Source of the DNA: Enoplosus armatus
Lineage: Eukaryota > Chordata > Actinopteri > Centrarchiformes > Enoplosidae
Assembly (NCBI RefSeq): GCF_043641665.1
Contig: NC_092203.1
Coordinates: forward strand, 10,769,873 to 10,833,872
Direction of reading: 5' to 3'
Length of the DNA: 64,000 nucleotides
Both the position numbers and the translations under genes were made by a program. Each line of letters opens with the position of its first letter. The stretch's first letter is position 1. A model generated the notes under the pieces. The model did not search any database, was not told where the DNA came from, and worked only from the letters and a program-made list of their open reading frames with translations. Below, one piece after another: positions 49,718 to 59,107 of this stretch.

Positions 49718-49905
49718 TCCTTAAGTAAAAGTAGCAATACCACAAAATACTCCAAAGTATATACAAGTAACACTTAAATTAAAGTATTCGCAACAAAATA
49801 AATAACCGTCGTATTTTATAAGCTAATTGTGTGATTTTCATGTAAAATCTTAAAATGAAAAGTAACACTTGAGTAAATGTACGTGTTACTTTCCACCACT
49901 GGACG
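49718..49905 (-). repeat. AAGTAAAAGT-type teleost repeat
   Basis: CTTAAGTAAAAGTAGCAATA, then CACAAAATACTCC, CGTATTTTATAAGCTAATTG, ACTTGAGTAAATGTACGTG, and the end TTACTTTCCACCACTGG. It is the same family and orientation as the copy at 63372-63565. Confidence 0.7.
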
Positions 49906-50540
49906 TTAAACACTTGATAATATCCAGCCGTTGTGAGTTTCTGTTGACTTTTCACTTTCACTTCCCAAAACGTTCATCAGTTGGTTTCTAATTTTGTCAC
50001 ATTGGAGCGGGAAGACCAGCAGGTGTTACTGCTGCAGCAAAACACACTTAAAGGCCCAGTCAGAATGTGTGTTTTTAACAGATAAATTCACATAAATAAT
50101 CATGGAGTTTGGTGTAAAGATGGAAAATCTGTATTCTTGATCATGAAGTCTGTTGTGATGACAAACAAACATTAAACAACATCAGAAAACTTCAGTCACT
50201 TTGACTGAGTCGTAGATTTGGTGAATGAAGTGTTTTAGTCATCGTTTACATCGTTTACTGGCTCAATCAACCTCTTCATGACCCAAGAAATCAGATGTAT
50301 GAACAGCGATGTTTCCAAATACATAAATACTACGAGTGATTCATGTGTTTGTATTTATAAGATTCATATTCTTTATGTTTTCGTCCTACACAGCTTTCTT
50401 CCTCTGCGCGTTTGTGACATTTGATGCGGCTAAGGCTAATCGTTGGTTTGTTTGTCGGTTTACAACCAGGATAATGTGTTGCTCTGTATAAACCTCTGTG
50501 TGCATGAACCTGTGTGAGAGTGTTTGAGAGCTCCTGTCAC

Positions 50541-50566
50541 TCCTCCTCCTCCTCCTCCTCCTCCTC
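50541..50566. repeat. (TCC)n microsatellite
   Basis: 26 bp of TCC repeats. Confidence 0.95.
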
Positions 50567-50756
50567 TCAGAGTTCAAGGTCGCCGTGCGGCTATTTCCAG
50601 CTCGTCTTCGCTTTGATCCGTGTCGCAAAATGACAAGGTAACGCAACTCGGGGGGTCAGCTGTGTTACAGGAATGCTTCCACGGTCAGGAAAGAGAAAAT
50701 CAATCCCTGCTGACAGTGTCTTCAGGATACTCCGACCTGACTGGACCATGACAACT

Positions 50757-50779
50757 GCACACACACACACACACACACA
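50757..50779. repeat. (CA)n microsatellite
   Basis: 23 bp of CA. A second short run lies at 50879-50895. Confidence 0.95.
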
Positions 50780-51149
50780 GGAAAGTGTGTACACATGCAG
50801 AGATAAACACTTGAACTCACACTAACATTCACGCAGATGTACACAAACAAACACTTGTAGTGCACACAGCCTAATATAGCACACACACACACACTGCAGC
50901 TGCCTCTCCGTCTGACTCGGACGACCTCTGTCAGCTCGTCTGTCGTCTTGTCAAGGTGCATCAGCGAGACGACGGACCGCTTGTGAGAAGTTCAGCTCGG
51001 AGAGGCCGCGAGAAGGTTTAGAGGAACAAAAGACGAAGATGAATTCTTTTAAGAAACCAGCAAACCAAAGTTGGAAAGTCCAAAATGAAAAGAGGTGTAA
51101 TATCTGGTGTCTCTGTGGCCTAACAATGCCTGGGAGCACTGGCAGCCAT

Positions 51150-52070
51150 TAGACTCCCTCCCAGGTCATTGAGCATTCCCTGCTAGCTAATTACAACCGG
51201 GCCCCCCCCCCACCCATCCCTCCCTCTGCTGTCTGGAAACCCAGGCAGGGGCAGGGGGTTGCGAGGGGGACATATTTCTGACAAATGTGCCATCTCCATA
51301 ATTAGCTCAGAAGCAACATATGAAACATTAAACACGCCGGGCGCTGACGACAATCAAAACATTTCATTTGTTGTCAATTATTCATCACTTTGAAGGTTCT
51401 GAAGGGGTCGTTAATATGGAAATAAGCCTGCGATGCTAACAAGGTTGTAGTATCTGATTCCAAATCATCCGTTTTTTCTTTTAGGCTAATATTTTGCCTC
51501 TTTTTTTTTGGCTCTTTTCTGTCTCTCTATTGTGATTTCTTCTGTTATTCATGAAGCCTGTTCTTCAAACAAAACCATTTTTCTGACTTTAAACCCAGCT
51601 GCTTTTATCCACTTTATTAAAGGGAATTCTTTGATGGCTTCAAGTTCAGCTCGGCTTCAAACGGGAGTTAAACCACCCGAAACTAACCCAGTGCAAATAG
51701 TAGTTTTCTTTATGCACCTGGCTTTAACGTGTACTTCCTGTCGGCGGCTGTCATGGCAGACCTGCCAGGAGAGCGACCGCTGAAGTTCCCCTGTCTGCAG
51801 CTTTTCACGGTTTAGTTCCCCTACAATTAATTAACGGGATGAAAAGTCCCACGCAGCACCTCGCTACCTTTGCCAGCTGTCAAATTGGAGAGACGTGGAC
51901 TGGAAAAATAAGCCCGAGGCTGGGGCTATTTAAAGTAATTAGTTTTGATGCATGCAGCTCTCAATCCCTATTACCTGTCGACTGCTGCCACCACCGACTG
52001 CCCAGGGCGCCGTTCAGTTGGGGAGTTCGGCTTAACATGTCCCCCACACAAGACTGGTGATGTTTTACAT
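51150..52070. other. Candidate conserved noncoding element cluster
   Basis: CTGCTAGCTAATTACAACCG, CTCCATAATTAGCTCAG, TTGTTGTCAATTATTCATCA and CCTACAATTAATTAACGGG lie in unique sequence. Further right are AAAGTAATTAGTTTTGATGC and CTGCTGCCACCACCGACTGC. The spacing of TAATTA sites and the absence of repeats make this one of the stronger candidates. Confidence 0.35.
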
Positions 52071-52690
52071 CCACTGAGTCGATGTTTACCGAGGAGGGAT
52101 GTCAGAAACCATCACTCGTGTGTGAATCGCGGAGAGGTGGTCATTATACGTGTCAAAATAAGTTTGATGTGTCTAGCATTAAGAATTGAACTCATTCTTT
52201 CTGATTAAAATCATACTTTTGCCAATTCATATTTGAGAAATGTGGCTTTTGTAGAAAAACATGTTTATGTGTCACAAGAAAAATAAACATAAATAAAGAC
52301 ATGTTTAAATCTGTCTCCATTTCTTGAGTCTGTGATTAAGTTTAACCTCGTGGTTTAAGAAGTAGAAGTGAAATGAAAGTGAAGAGGAAGCGTTAAACCA
52401 ACAGATGAAGGATGAAAAGTCTGAGGATCAGCGCAGTGATTACACTTCATCCCGACGGAAACACGCGTGTCCACATTTTATGGCAATCCATTCAATAGTC
52501 GACCACATGGTGGCGCTGGAGGTGAAGTCCGTCTTGCATCTCATCTCGTTTTTCAGACAAACAAAAACAAGTTAATTTAACGTTATTAAATAATATTAAT
52601 TGTATCCAATATATTTTATTCCATCCATGTGAATGCAACATAAGTCAGATGTCCAGAAGAAAAGGTGAAAAAGTCTACGGACATTTTCTG
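52071..52690. other. Intergenic; possible fragment of a TTATGGCAATCCAT repeat
   Basis: CACATTTTATGGCAATCCAT then TCAATAGT at 52471-52500 resembles a piece of a familiar teleost repeat. Otherwise nothing. Confidence 0.35.
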
Positions 52691-52696
52691 CAAACA

Positions 52697-52775
52697 TCTG
52701 TCAGACCACATAGCTCACGGTGATGAAAGACTCCCCAGATGTTCACATGTTGTGAGTTCAATCCCTCCTTCAGTC
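52697..52775 (+). repeat. Diverged tRNA-like unit 1, left flank
   Basis: TAGCTCACGG begins at 52711 and GTTCAATCC at 52756. The tRNA 8-to-54 distance is 46 nt. It resembles the array monomers (GATGTTCACATG, TTGTGAGTTCAATCCC) but is clearly diverged. Confidence 0.7.
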
Positions 52776-52842
52776 TGGTAGTTTTTATGTTGTGTTCCTT
52801 CCAAAGGAAAAAGTTAAACCCTCTCAAATCAAAAGGCTGAAG

Positions 52843-52915
52843 TGTGTCTGATCACGTAGCTCAAGGAGTTAGAAGACTCCCCTGAAGTCAGAAGGTTGTG
52901 AGATCAATCCCTTTT
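52843..52915 (+). repeat. Diverged tRNA-like unit 2, left flank
   Basis: TAGCTCAAGG begins at 52857 and GATCAATCC at 52902, again with a 46-nt 8-to-54 distance. Anticodon positions read TGA. Pairing of the anticodon stem is decayed. Confidence 0.7.
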
Positions 52916-52984
52916 CTAATTTGAGACTTTTTAAGTTGGCCGTCTAAAGGAAAAAGTACAAAGCTCTAAGAGAGAGTGGAGAAC

Positions 52985-53060
52985 TGTCTCAAATGAGATA
53001 GCTCAGTCTGTTATGAGACTGATCAGAGGGTCTGAGGTTGTAGGTTCAATTCTTATGAAA
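52985..53060 (+). repeat. Diverged tRNA-like unit 3, left flank
   Basis: GATAGCTCAGTCTGTTATGA begins just before 52999 and GGTTCAATTC ends the core, with a 46-nt 8-to-54 spacing. The start GATAGCTCAGTC looks by eye closest to tRNA-Lys among vertebrate tRNAs, which would suit an origin from a tRNA-derived SINE. That origin is inference. Confidence 0.7.
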
Positions 53061-53082
53061 CTCTGCAAATTTTAAAGTCCAA

Positions 53083-53116
53083 CACCCAAAGTGAAGAAAT
53101 AAAAGCGCCCAGAGAA
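53083..53116 (+). repeat. Shared 34-bp module segment, left copy
   Basis: Reads CACCCAAAGTGAAGAAATAA then AAGCGCCCAGAGAA. The same segment recurs at 58970-59003, also directly before a tRNA-like unit. Confidence 0.85.
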
Positions 53117-53135
53117 CAAACCTAAATGCAAAAGG

Positions 53136-53210
53136 GACTCAGTGGCGTGGTGGGTTCGTTCATGGCTGCAAAATTCAAGCGGCCGCAGTGTCTGGTTCGA
53201 ATCCCACCCG
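53136..53210 (+). repeat. Second-type tRNA-like unit, left module
   Basis: Contains an A-box-like TGGCGTGGTGGG and a perfect B-box GGTTCGAATCC (from 53194). The 8-to-54 distance is 53 nt, longer than in the satellite cores. Stem pairing is poor, so a working tRNA gene is unlikely. It could still be an internal Pol III promoter or a tRNA-derived SINE head. Confidence 0.55.
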
Positions 53211-53308
53211 TGGCTGATACCTGAAGCATCACCTGGTGGTGGGTGGGTGAGGGAGGGAGGTATGTGGGAGGGGCTTCATTATATTACAAATGTGTTTTGG
53301 AACATTAC

Positions 53309-53833
53309 TGACAGTCAGCCATTTTAACTGGAGGTGACGAGGATGGTAGCACATGCTACAAATGTTTGGGTAAGTGCGATTGCTTTTCAATCAATTTAAA
53401 TGTATAAAGAAATAAGATTGACTGTGTAGTTCTTTCATTAACTTGTACATTACGTCAGTATGCAAACTGAACTAACCACAAATTACATTTAACTAAGTTA
53501 GCATGCTTTAATCCCACATGTTCTAGTGTTTGGCTAAAGCTAACATGCTAGGTAACTGTGTACCGACTGACAATTGTCAATTAACTAGCATGTAGCATGT
53601 TAGCTTTAGCCAAACAATCGAACATGTGGGATTAAAGCACGCTAACTTAACAGCTAAATGTCATTCCTGGTTAGCTCAGTATGCATACTGACATAACTTA
53701 CACGTTAATGAAAGAACTACACATTCAATCTTATTTCTTTAAACGTTCAAATTGAAACGCAATCGCACTCACCCAAACGTTTGTAGCATGTGCTCCCCCC
53801 CTCGTCACGTCCTGGCAAAATGGCCGACTGTCA
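53309..53833. mobile_element. Palindromic (foldback) element, left copy, 525 bp
   Basis: Begins TGACAGTCAGCCATTTT and ends AAAATGGCCGACTGTCA. The two arms of about 250 bp are inverted copies throughout. Both carry, in mirrored order, GCACATGCTACAAA, TGTGTAGTTCTTTCATTAAC, CTTTAATCCCACATG and TTTGGCTAAAGCTAACATG. Only a short spacer lies in the middle. No transposase frame is seen and no target-site duplication is obvious, so it would be non-autonomous. It sits immediately left of the satellite. Confidence 0.85.
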
Positions 53834-53850
53834 AACAGGAAGTGACAGAA

Positions 53851-56800
53851 TCTTTTAAGTCAAGTGTCCAAAGGTGGAAAAGTCTACAGGAATTTTTTTG
53901 GTCGCGCCTCGGACCAAATAGCTCAGGGAGATAAAAGACTGACCTGATGTTCACAGGCGGTGAGTTCAATCCCTGCTTTAACTTTTAAGTCAAGTGTCCA
54001 AAGGTGGAAAAGTCTACAGGAATTTTTTTGGTCGCGCCTCAAACCAAATAGCTCAATGTGATAAAAGACTGACCTGATGTTTACAGGTTGTGAGTTCAAT
54101 CCCTGCTTTAACTTTTAAGTCAAGTGTCCAAAGGTGGAAAAGTCTACAGGAATTTTTTTGGTCGCGCCTCAAACCAAATAGCTCAATGTGATAAAAGACT
54201 GACCTGATGTTTACAGGTGGTGAGTTCAATCCCTGCTTTAACTTTTAAGTCAAGTGTCCAAAGGTGGAAAAGTCTACAGGAATTTTTTTGGTCGCGCCTC
54301 AAACCAAATAGCTCAATGTGATAAAAGACTGACCTGATGTTTACAGGTGGTGAGTTCAATCCCTGCTTTAACTTTTAAGTCAAGTGTCCAAAGGTGGAAA
54401 AGTCTACAGGAATTTTTTTGTCGCGCCTCAGACCAAATAGCTCAATGTGATAAAAGACTGACCTGATGTTTACAGGTTGTGAGTTCAATCCCTGCTTTAA
54501 CTTTTAAGTCAAGTGTCCAAAGGTGGAAAAGTCTACAGGAATTTTTTTGTCGCGCCTCAGACCAAATAGCTCAATGTGATAAAAGACTGACCTGATGTTT
54601 ACAGGTTGTGAGTTCAATCCCTGCTTTAACTTTTAAGTCAAGTGTCCAAAGGTGGAAAAGTCGCGCCTTAACTTTTAAGTCAAGTGTCCAAAGGTGGAAA
54701 AGTCTACAGGAATTTTTTTGGTCGCGCCTCAAACCAAATAGCTCAATGTGATAAAAGACTGACCTGATGTTTACAGGCGGTGAGTTCAATCCCTGCTTTA
54801 ACTTTTAAGTCAAGTGTCCAAAGGTGGAAAAGTCTACAGGAATTTTTTTGGTCGCGCCTCAAACCAAATAGCTCAGGGAGATAAAAGACTGACCTGATGT
54901 TTACAGGTGGTGAGTTCAATCCCTGCTTTAACTTTTAAGTCAAGTGTCCAAAGGTGGAAAAGTCTACAGGAATTTTTTTGTCGCGCCTCAGACCAAATAG
55001 CTCAATGTGATAAAAGACTGACCTGATGTTTACAGGTTGTGAGTTCAATCCCTGCTTTAACTTTTAAGTCAAGTGTCCAAAGGTGGAAAAGTCTACAGGA
55101 ATTTTTTTGTCGCGCCTCAGACCAAATAGCTCAATGTGATAAAAGACTGACCTGATGTTTACAGGTTGTGAGTTCAATCCCTGCTTTAACTTTTAAGTCA
55201 AGTGTCCAAAGGTGGAAAAGTCGCGCCTTAACTTTTAAGTCAAGTGTCCAAAGGTGGAAAAGTCTACAGGAATTTTTTTGGTCGCGCCTCAAACCAAATA
55301 GCTCAATGTGATAAAAGACTGACCTGATGTTTACAGGCGGTGAGTTCAATCCCTGCTTTAACTTTTAAGTCAAGTGTCCAAAGGTGGAAAAGTCTACAGG
55401 AATTTTTTTGGTCGCGCCTCAAACCAAATAGCTCAGGGAGATAAAAGACTGACCTGATGTTTACAGGTGGTGAGTTCAATCCCTGCTTTAACTTTTAAGT
55501 CAAGTGTCCAAAGGTGGAAAAGTCTACAGGAATTTTTTTGGTCGCGCCTCAAACCAAATAGCTCAATGTGATAAAAGACTGACCTGATGTTTACAGGCGG
55601 TGAGTTCAATCCCTGCTTTAACTTTTAAGTCAAGTGTCCAAAGGTGGAAAAGTCTACAGGAATTTTTTTGGTCGCGCCTCAAACCAAATAGCTCAGGGAG
55701 ATAAAAGACTGACCTGATGTTTACAGGTGGTGAGTTCAATCCCTGCTTTAACTTTTAAGTCAAGTGTCCAAAGGTGGAAAAGTCTACAGGAATTTTTTTG
55801 GTCGCGCCTCAAACCAAATAGCTCAATGTGATAAAAGACTGACCTGATGTTTACAGGCGGTGAGTTCAATCCCTGCTTTAACTTTTAAGTCAAGTGTCCA
55901 AAGGTGGAAAAGTCTACAGGAATTTTTTTGGTCGCGCCTCAAACCAAATAGCTCAATGTGATAAAAGACTGACCTGATGTTTACAGGTTGTGAGTTCAAT
56001 CCCTGCTTTAACTTTTAAGTCAAGTGTCCAAAGGTGGAAAAGTCTACAGGAATTTTTTTGGTCGCGCCTCAAACCAAATAGCTCAATGTGATAAAAGACT
56101 GACCTGATGTTTACAGGTGGTGAGTTCAATCCCTGCTTTAACTTTTAAGTCAAGTGTCCAAAGGTGGAAAAGTCTACAGGAATTTTTTTGGTCGCGCCTC
56201 AAACCAAATAGCTCAATGTGATAAAAGACTGACCTGATGTTTACAGGTGGTGAGTTCAATCCCTGCTTTAACTTTTAAGTCAAGTGTCCAAAGGTGGAAA
56301 AGTCTACAGGAATTTTTTTGTCGCGCCTCAGACCAAATAGCTCAATGTGATAAAAGACTGACCTGATGTTTACAGGTTGTGAGTTCAATCCCTGCTTTAA
56401 CTTTTAAGTCAAGTGTCCAAAGGTGGAAAAGTCTACAGGAATTTTTTTGTCGCGCCTCAGACCAAATAGCTCAATGTGATAAAAGACTGACCTGATGTTT
56501 ACAGGTTGTGAGTTCAATCCCTGCTTTAACTTTTAAGTCAAGTGTCCAAAGGTGGAAAAGTCGCGCCTTAACTTTTAAGTCAAGTGTCCAAAGGTGGAAA
56601 AGTCTACAGGAATTTTTTTGGTCGCGCCTCAAACCAAATAGCTCAATGTGATAAAAGACTGACCTGATGTTTACAGGCGGTGAGTTCAATCCCTGCTTTA
56701 ACTTTTAAGTCAAGTGTCCAAAGGTGGAAAAGTCTACAGGAATTTTTTTGGTCGCGCCTCAAACCAAATAGCTCAGGGAGATAAAAGACTGACCTGATGT

Positions 56801-58687
56801 TTACAGGTGGTGAGTTCAATCCCTGCTTTAACTTTTAAGTCAAGTGTCCAAAGGTGGAAAAGTCTACAGGAATTTTTTTGGTCGCGCCTCAAACCAAATA
56901 GCTCAATGTGATAAAAGACTGACCTGATGTTTACAGGCGGTGAGTTCAATCCCTGCTTTAACTTTTAAGTCAAGTGTCCAAAGGTGGAAAAGTCTACAGG
57001 AATTTTTTTGGTCGCGCCTCAAACCAAATAGCTCAGGGAGATAAAAGACTGACCTGATGTTTACAGGTGGTGAGTTCAATCCCTGCTTTAACTTTTAAGT
57101 CAAGTGTCCAAAGGTGGAAAAGTCTACAGGAATTTTTTTGGTCGCGCCTCAAACCAAATAGCTCAATGTGATAAAAGACTGACCTGATGTTTACAGGCGG
57201 TGAGTTCAATCCCTGCTTTAACTTTTAAGTCAAGTGTCCAAAGGTGGAAAAGTCTACAGGAATTTTTTTGGTCGCGCCTCAAACCAAATAGCTCAATGTG
57301 ATAAAAGACTGACCTGATGTTTACAGGTTGTGAGTTCAATCCCTGCTTTAACTTTTAAGTCAAGTGTCCAAAGGTGGAAAAGTCTACAGGAATTTTTTTG
57401 GTCGCGCCTCAAACCAAATAGCTCAATGTGATAAAAGACTGACCTGATGTTTACAGGTGGTGAGTTCAATCCCTGCTTTAACTTTTAAGTCAAGTGTCCA
57501 AAGGTGGAAAAGTCGCGCCTTAACTTTTAAGTCAAGTGTCCAAAGGTGGAAAAGTCTACAGGAATTTTTTTGGTCGCGCCTCAAACCAAATAGCTCAATG
57601 TGATAAAAGACTGACCTGATGTTTACAGGTTGTGAGTTCAATCCCTGCTTTAACTTTTAAGTCAAGTGTCCAAAGGTGGAAAAGTCTACAGGAATTTTTT
57701 TATCGCGCCTCAGACCAAATAGCTCAATGTGATAAAAGACTGACCTGATGTTTACAGGTTGTGAGTTCAATCCCTGCTTTAACTTTTAAGTCAAGTGTCC
57801 AAAGGTGGAAAAGTCGCGCCTTAACTTTTAAGTCAAGTGTCCAAAGGTGGAAAAGTCTACAGGAATTTTTTTGGTCGCGCCTCAAACCAAATAGCTCAAT
57901 GTGATAAAAGACTGACCTGATGTTTACAGGTGGTGAGTTCAATCCCTGCTTTAACTTTTAAGTCAAGTGTCCAAAGGTGGAAAAGTCGCGCCTTAACTTT
58001 TAAGTCAAGTGTCCAAAGGTGGAAAAGTCTACAGGAATTTTTTTGGTCGCGCCTCAAACCAAATAGCTCAATGTGATAAAAGACTGACCTGATGTTTACA
58101 GGTTGTGAGTTCAATCCCTGCTTTAACTTTTAAGTCAAGTGTCCAAAGGTGGAAAAGTCTACAGGAATTTTTTTGGTCGCGCCTCAAACCAAATAGCTCA
58201 ATGTGATAAAAGACTGACCTGATGTTTACAGGTGGTGAGTTCAATCCCTGCTTTAACTTTTAAGTCAAGTGTCCAAAGGTGGAAAAGTCGCGCCTTAACT
58301 TTTAAGTCAAGTGTCCAAAGGTGGAAAAGTCTACAGGAATTTTTTTGGTCGCGCCTCAAACCAAATAGCTCAATGTGATAAAAGACTGACCTGATGTTTA
58401 CAGGTTGTGAGTTCAATCCCTGCTTTAACTTTTAAGTCAAGTGTCCAAAGGTGGAAAAGTCTACAGGAATTTTTTTGGTCGCGCCTCAGACCAAATAGCT
58501 CAGGGAGATAAAACACTGACCTGATGTTCACAGGCGGTGAGTTCAATCCCTGCTATAACTTTTAAGTCAAGTGTCCAAAGGTGGAAAAGTCTACAGGAAT
58601 TTTTTTGGTCGCGCCTCAAACCAAATAGCTCAATGTGATAAAAGACTGACCTGATGTTTACAGGTGGTGAGTTCAATCCCTGCTTTA
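53851..58687 (+). repeat. Satellite array of tRNA-like 130-bp monomers with 42-bp short monomers
   Basis: I counted 35 monomers of 129-130 bp (seven of 129) and seven of 42 bp, which together give exactly 4,837 bp. Each long monomer runs ACTTTTAAGTCAAGTGTCC, AAGGTGGAAAAGTCTACAGG, AATTTTTTTGGTCGCGCCTC, then a tRNA-like core. The core starts with A-box-like TAGCTCAATGTG and ends with B-box GTTCAATCC. The first T (tRNA position 8) and the T-loop T (position 54) are 46 nt apart, as in a type I tRNA. A T4 run follows the core by about 10 nt. Short monomers start at 54629, 55189, 56529, 57481, 57782, 57954 and 58256 and lack the core. Outer monomers (53851, 58428) share the variants CTCAGGGAG and TTCACAGGCGG. 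The 72-residue frames inside are repeat by-products. Confidence 0.95.
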
Positions 58688-58740
58688 ATCTGAGAATTTT
58701 TATGTCAGATGTGTGTTAAAACCTCTAAAACAAATTATCA

Positions 58741-58830
58741 CAGAGTGTCAGATCAAATAGCTCAGGCAGTTAGATGACTGATTTGAAGTCAGAAGGTTGT
58801 GAGATCAATCCCTTTGCTGATTTTTTAAGG
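58741..58830 (+). repeat. Diverged tRNA-like unit, right flank 1
   Basis: TAGCTCAGGCAGTTAGATGA begins at 58758. The T-arm ATCAATC begins at 58804, 46 nt later. The anticodon arm reads ACTGA-TTTGAAG-TCAGA: four of five stem pairs, a 7-nt loop, U at position 33, and TGA at positions 34-36. This is the best preserved tRNA fold of the series. Confidence 0.75.
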
Positions 58831-58874
58831 TCAATGTCTAAAGGAAAAAGTAAAAGGCTCTAAAACAAATAATA

Positions 58875-58960
58875 CAGAATGTCTGATCAAATAGCTCAGG
58901 CTGTTAGATGACTGATTTGAAGTCAGAAGGTTGTGAGATCAATCCCTTTGCTGAATTTTT
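58875..58960 (+). repeat. Diverged tRNA-like unit, right flank 2
   Basis: Near copy of the unit at 58741. TAGCTCAGGCTGTTAGATGA begins at 58892, the 8-to-54 spacing is 46 nt, and the anticodon loop is TTTGAAG with TGA in the anticodon place. Confidence 0.75.
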
Positions 58961-58969
58961 AAAGTCTGT

Positions 58970-59003
58970 CACCCAAAGTGAAGAAATAAAAGCGCCCAGA
59001 GAA
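58970..59003 (+). repeat. Shared 34-bp module segment, right copy
   Basis: Repeats CACCCAAAGTGAAGAAATAA then AAGCGCCCAGAGAA of 53083-53116, at the same position relative to the tRNA-like units. This shows that the two flanks are copies of one module. Confidence 0.85.
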
Positions 59004-59021
59004 GAGCCTCATTTGTGCTAC

Positions 59022-59099
59022 GATTTGGTGGCGTAATGGATAACGTTGCGGCTGGAAGATAGACGGGGTTTGAGTAATGGTTCGACTCCCCCGTGTCCC
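59022..59099 (+). repeat. Second-type tRNA-like unit (Arg-like A-box), right module
   Basis: TGGCGTAATGGATAACG is very close to the D-arm of vertebrate tRNA-Arg, and the D-stem still pairs (GCGT with ACGT, counting one G-T pair). The B-box is GGTTCGACTCC at 59079. The 8-to-54 distance is 52 nt and the anticodon and acceptor stems do not pair well. A decayed tRNA or SINE head is more likely than a working tRNA. Confidence 0.55.
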
Positions 59100-59107
59100 G
59101 GACATTT

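Noticed and set aside
54571..58416. Seven near-identical 72-residue minus-strand frames in the satellite
   Set aside because: They span the short-monomer junctions of the array and are identical because the monomers are. There is no independent coding signal.
53851..58687. CRISPR array
   Set aside because: Regular repeats, but the whole 130 bp repeats with no unique spacers, in a vertebrate genome.
53083..59099. Functional tRNA genes
   Set aside because: Boxes and spacing are tRNA-like, but acceptor and D stems do not pair well in any unit, so working tRNAs are not supported.
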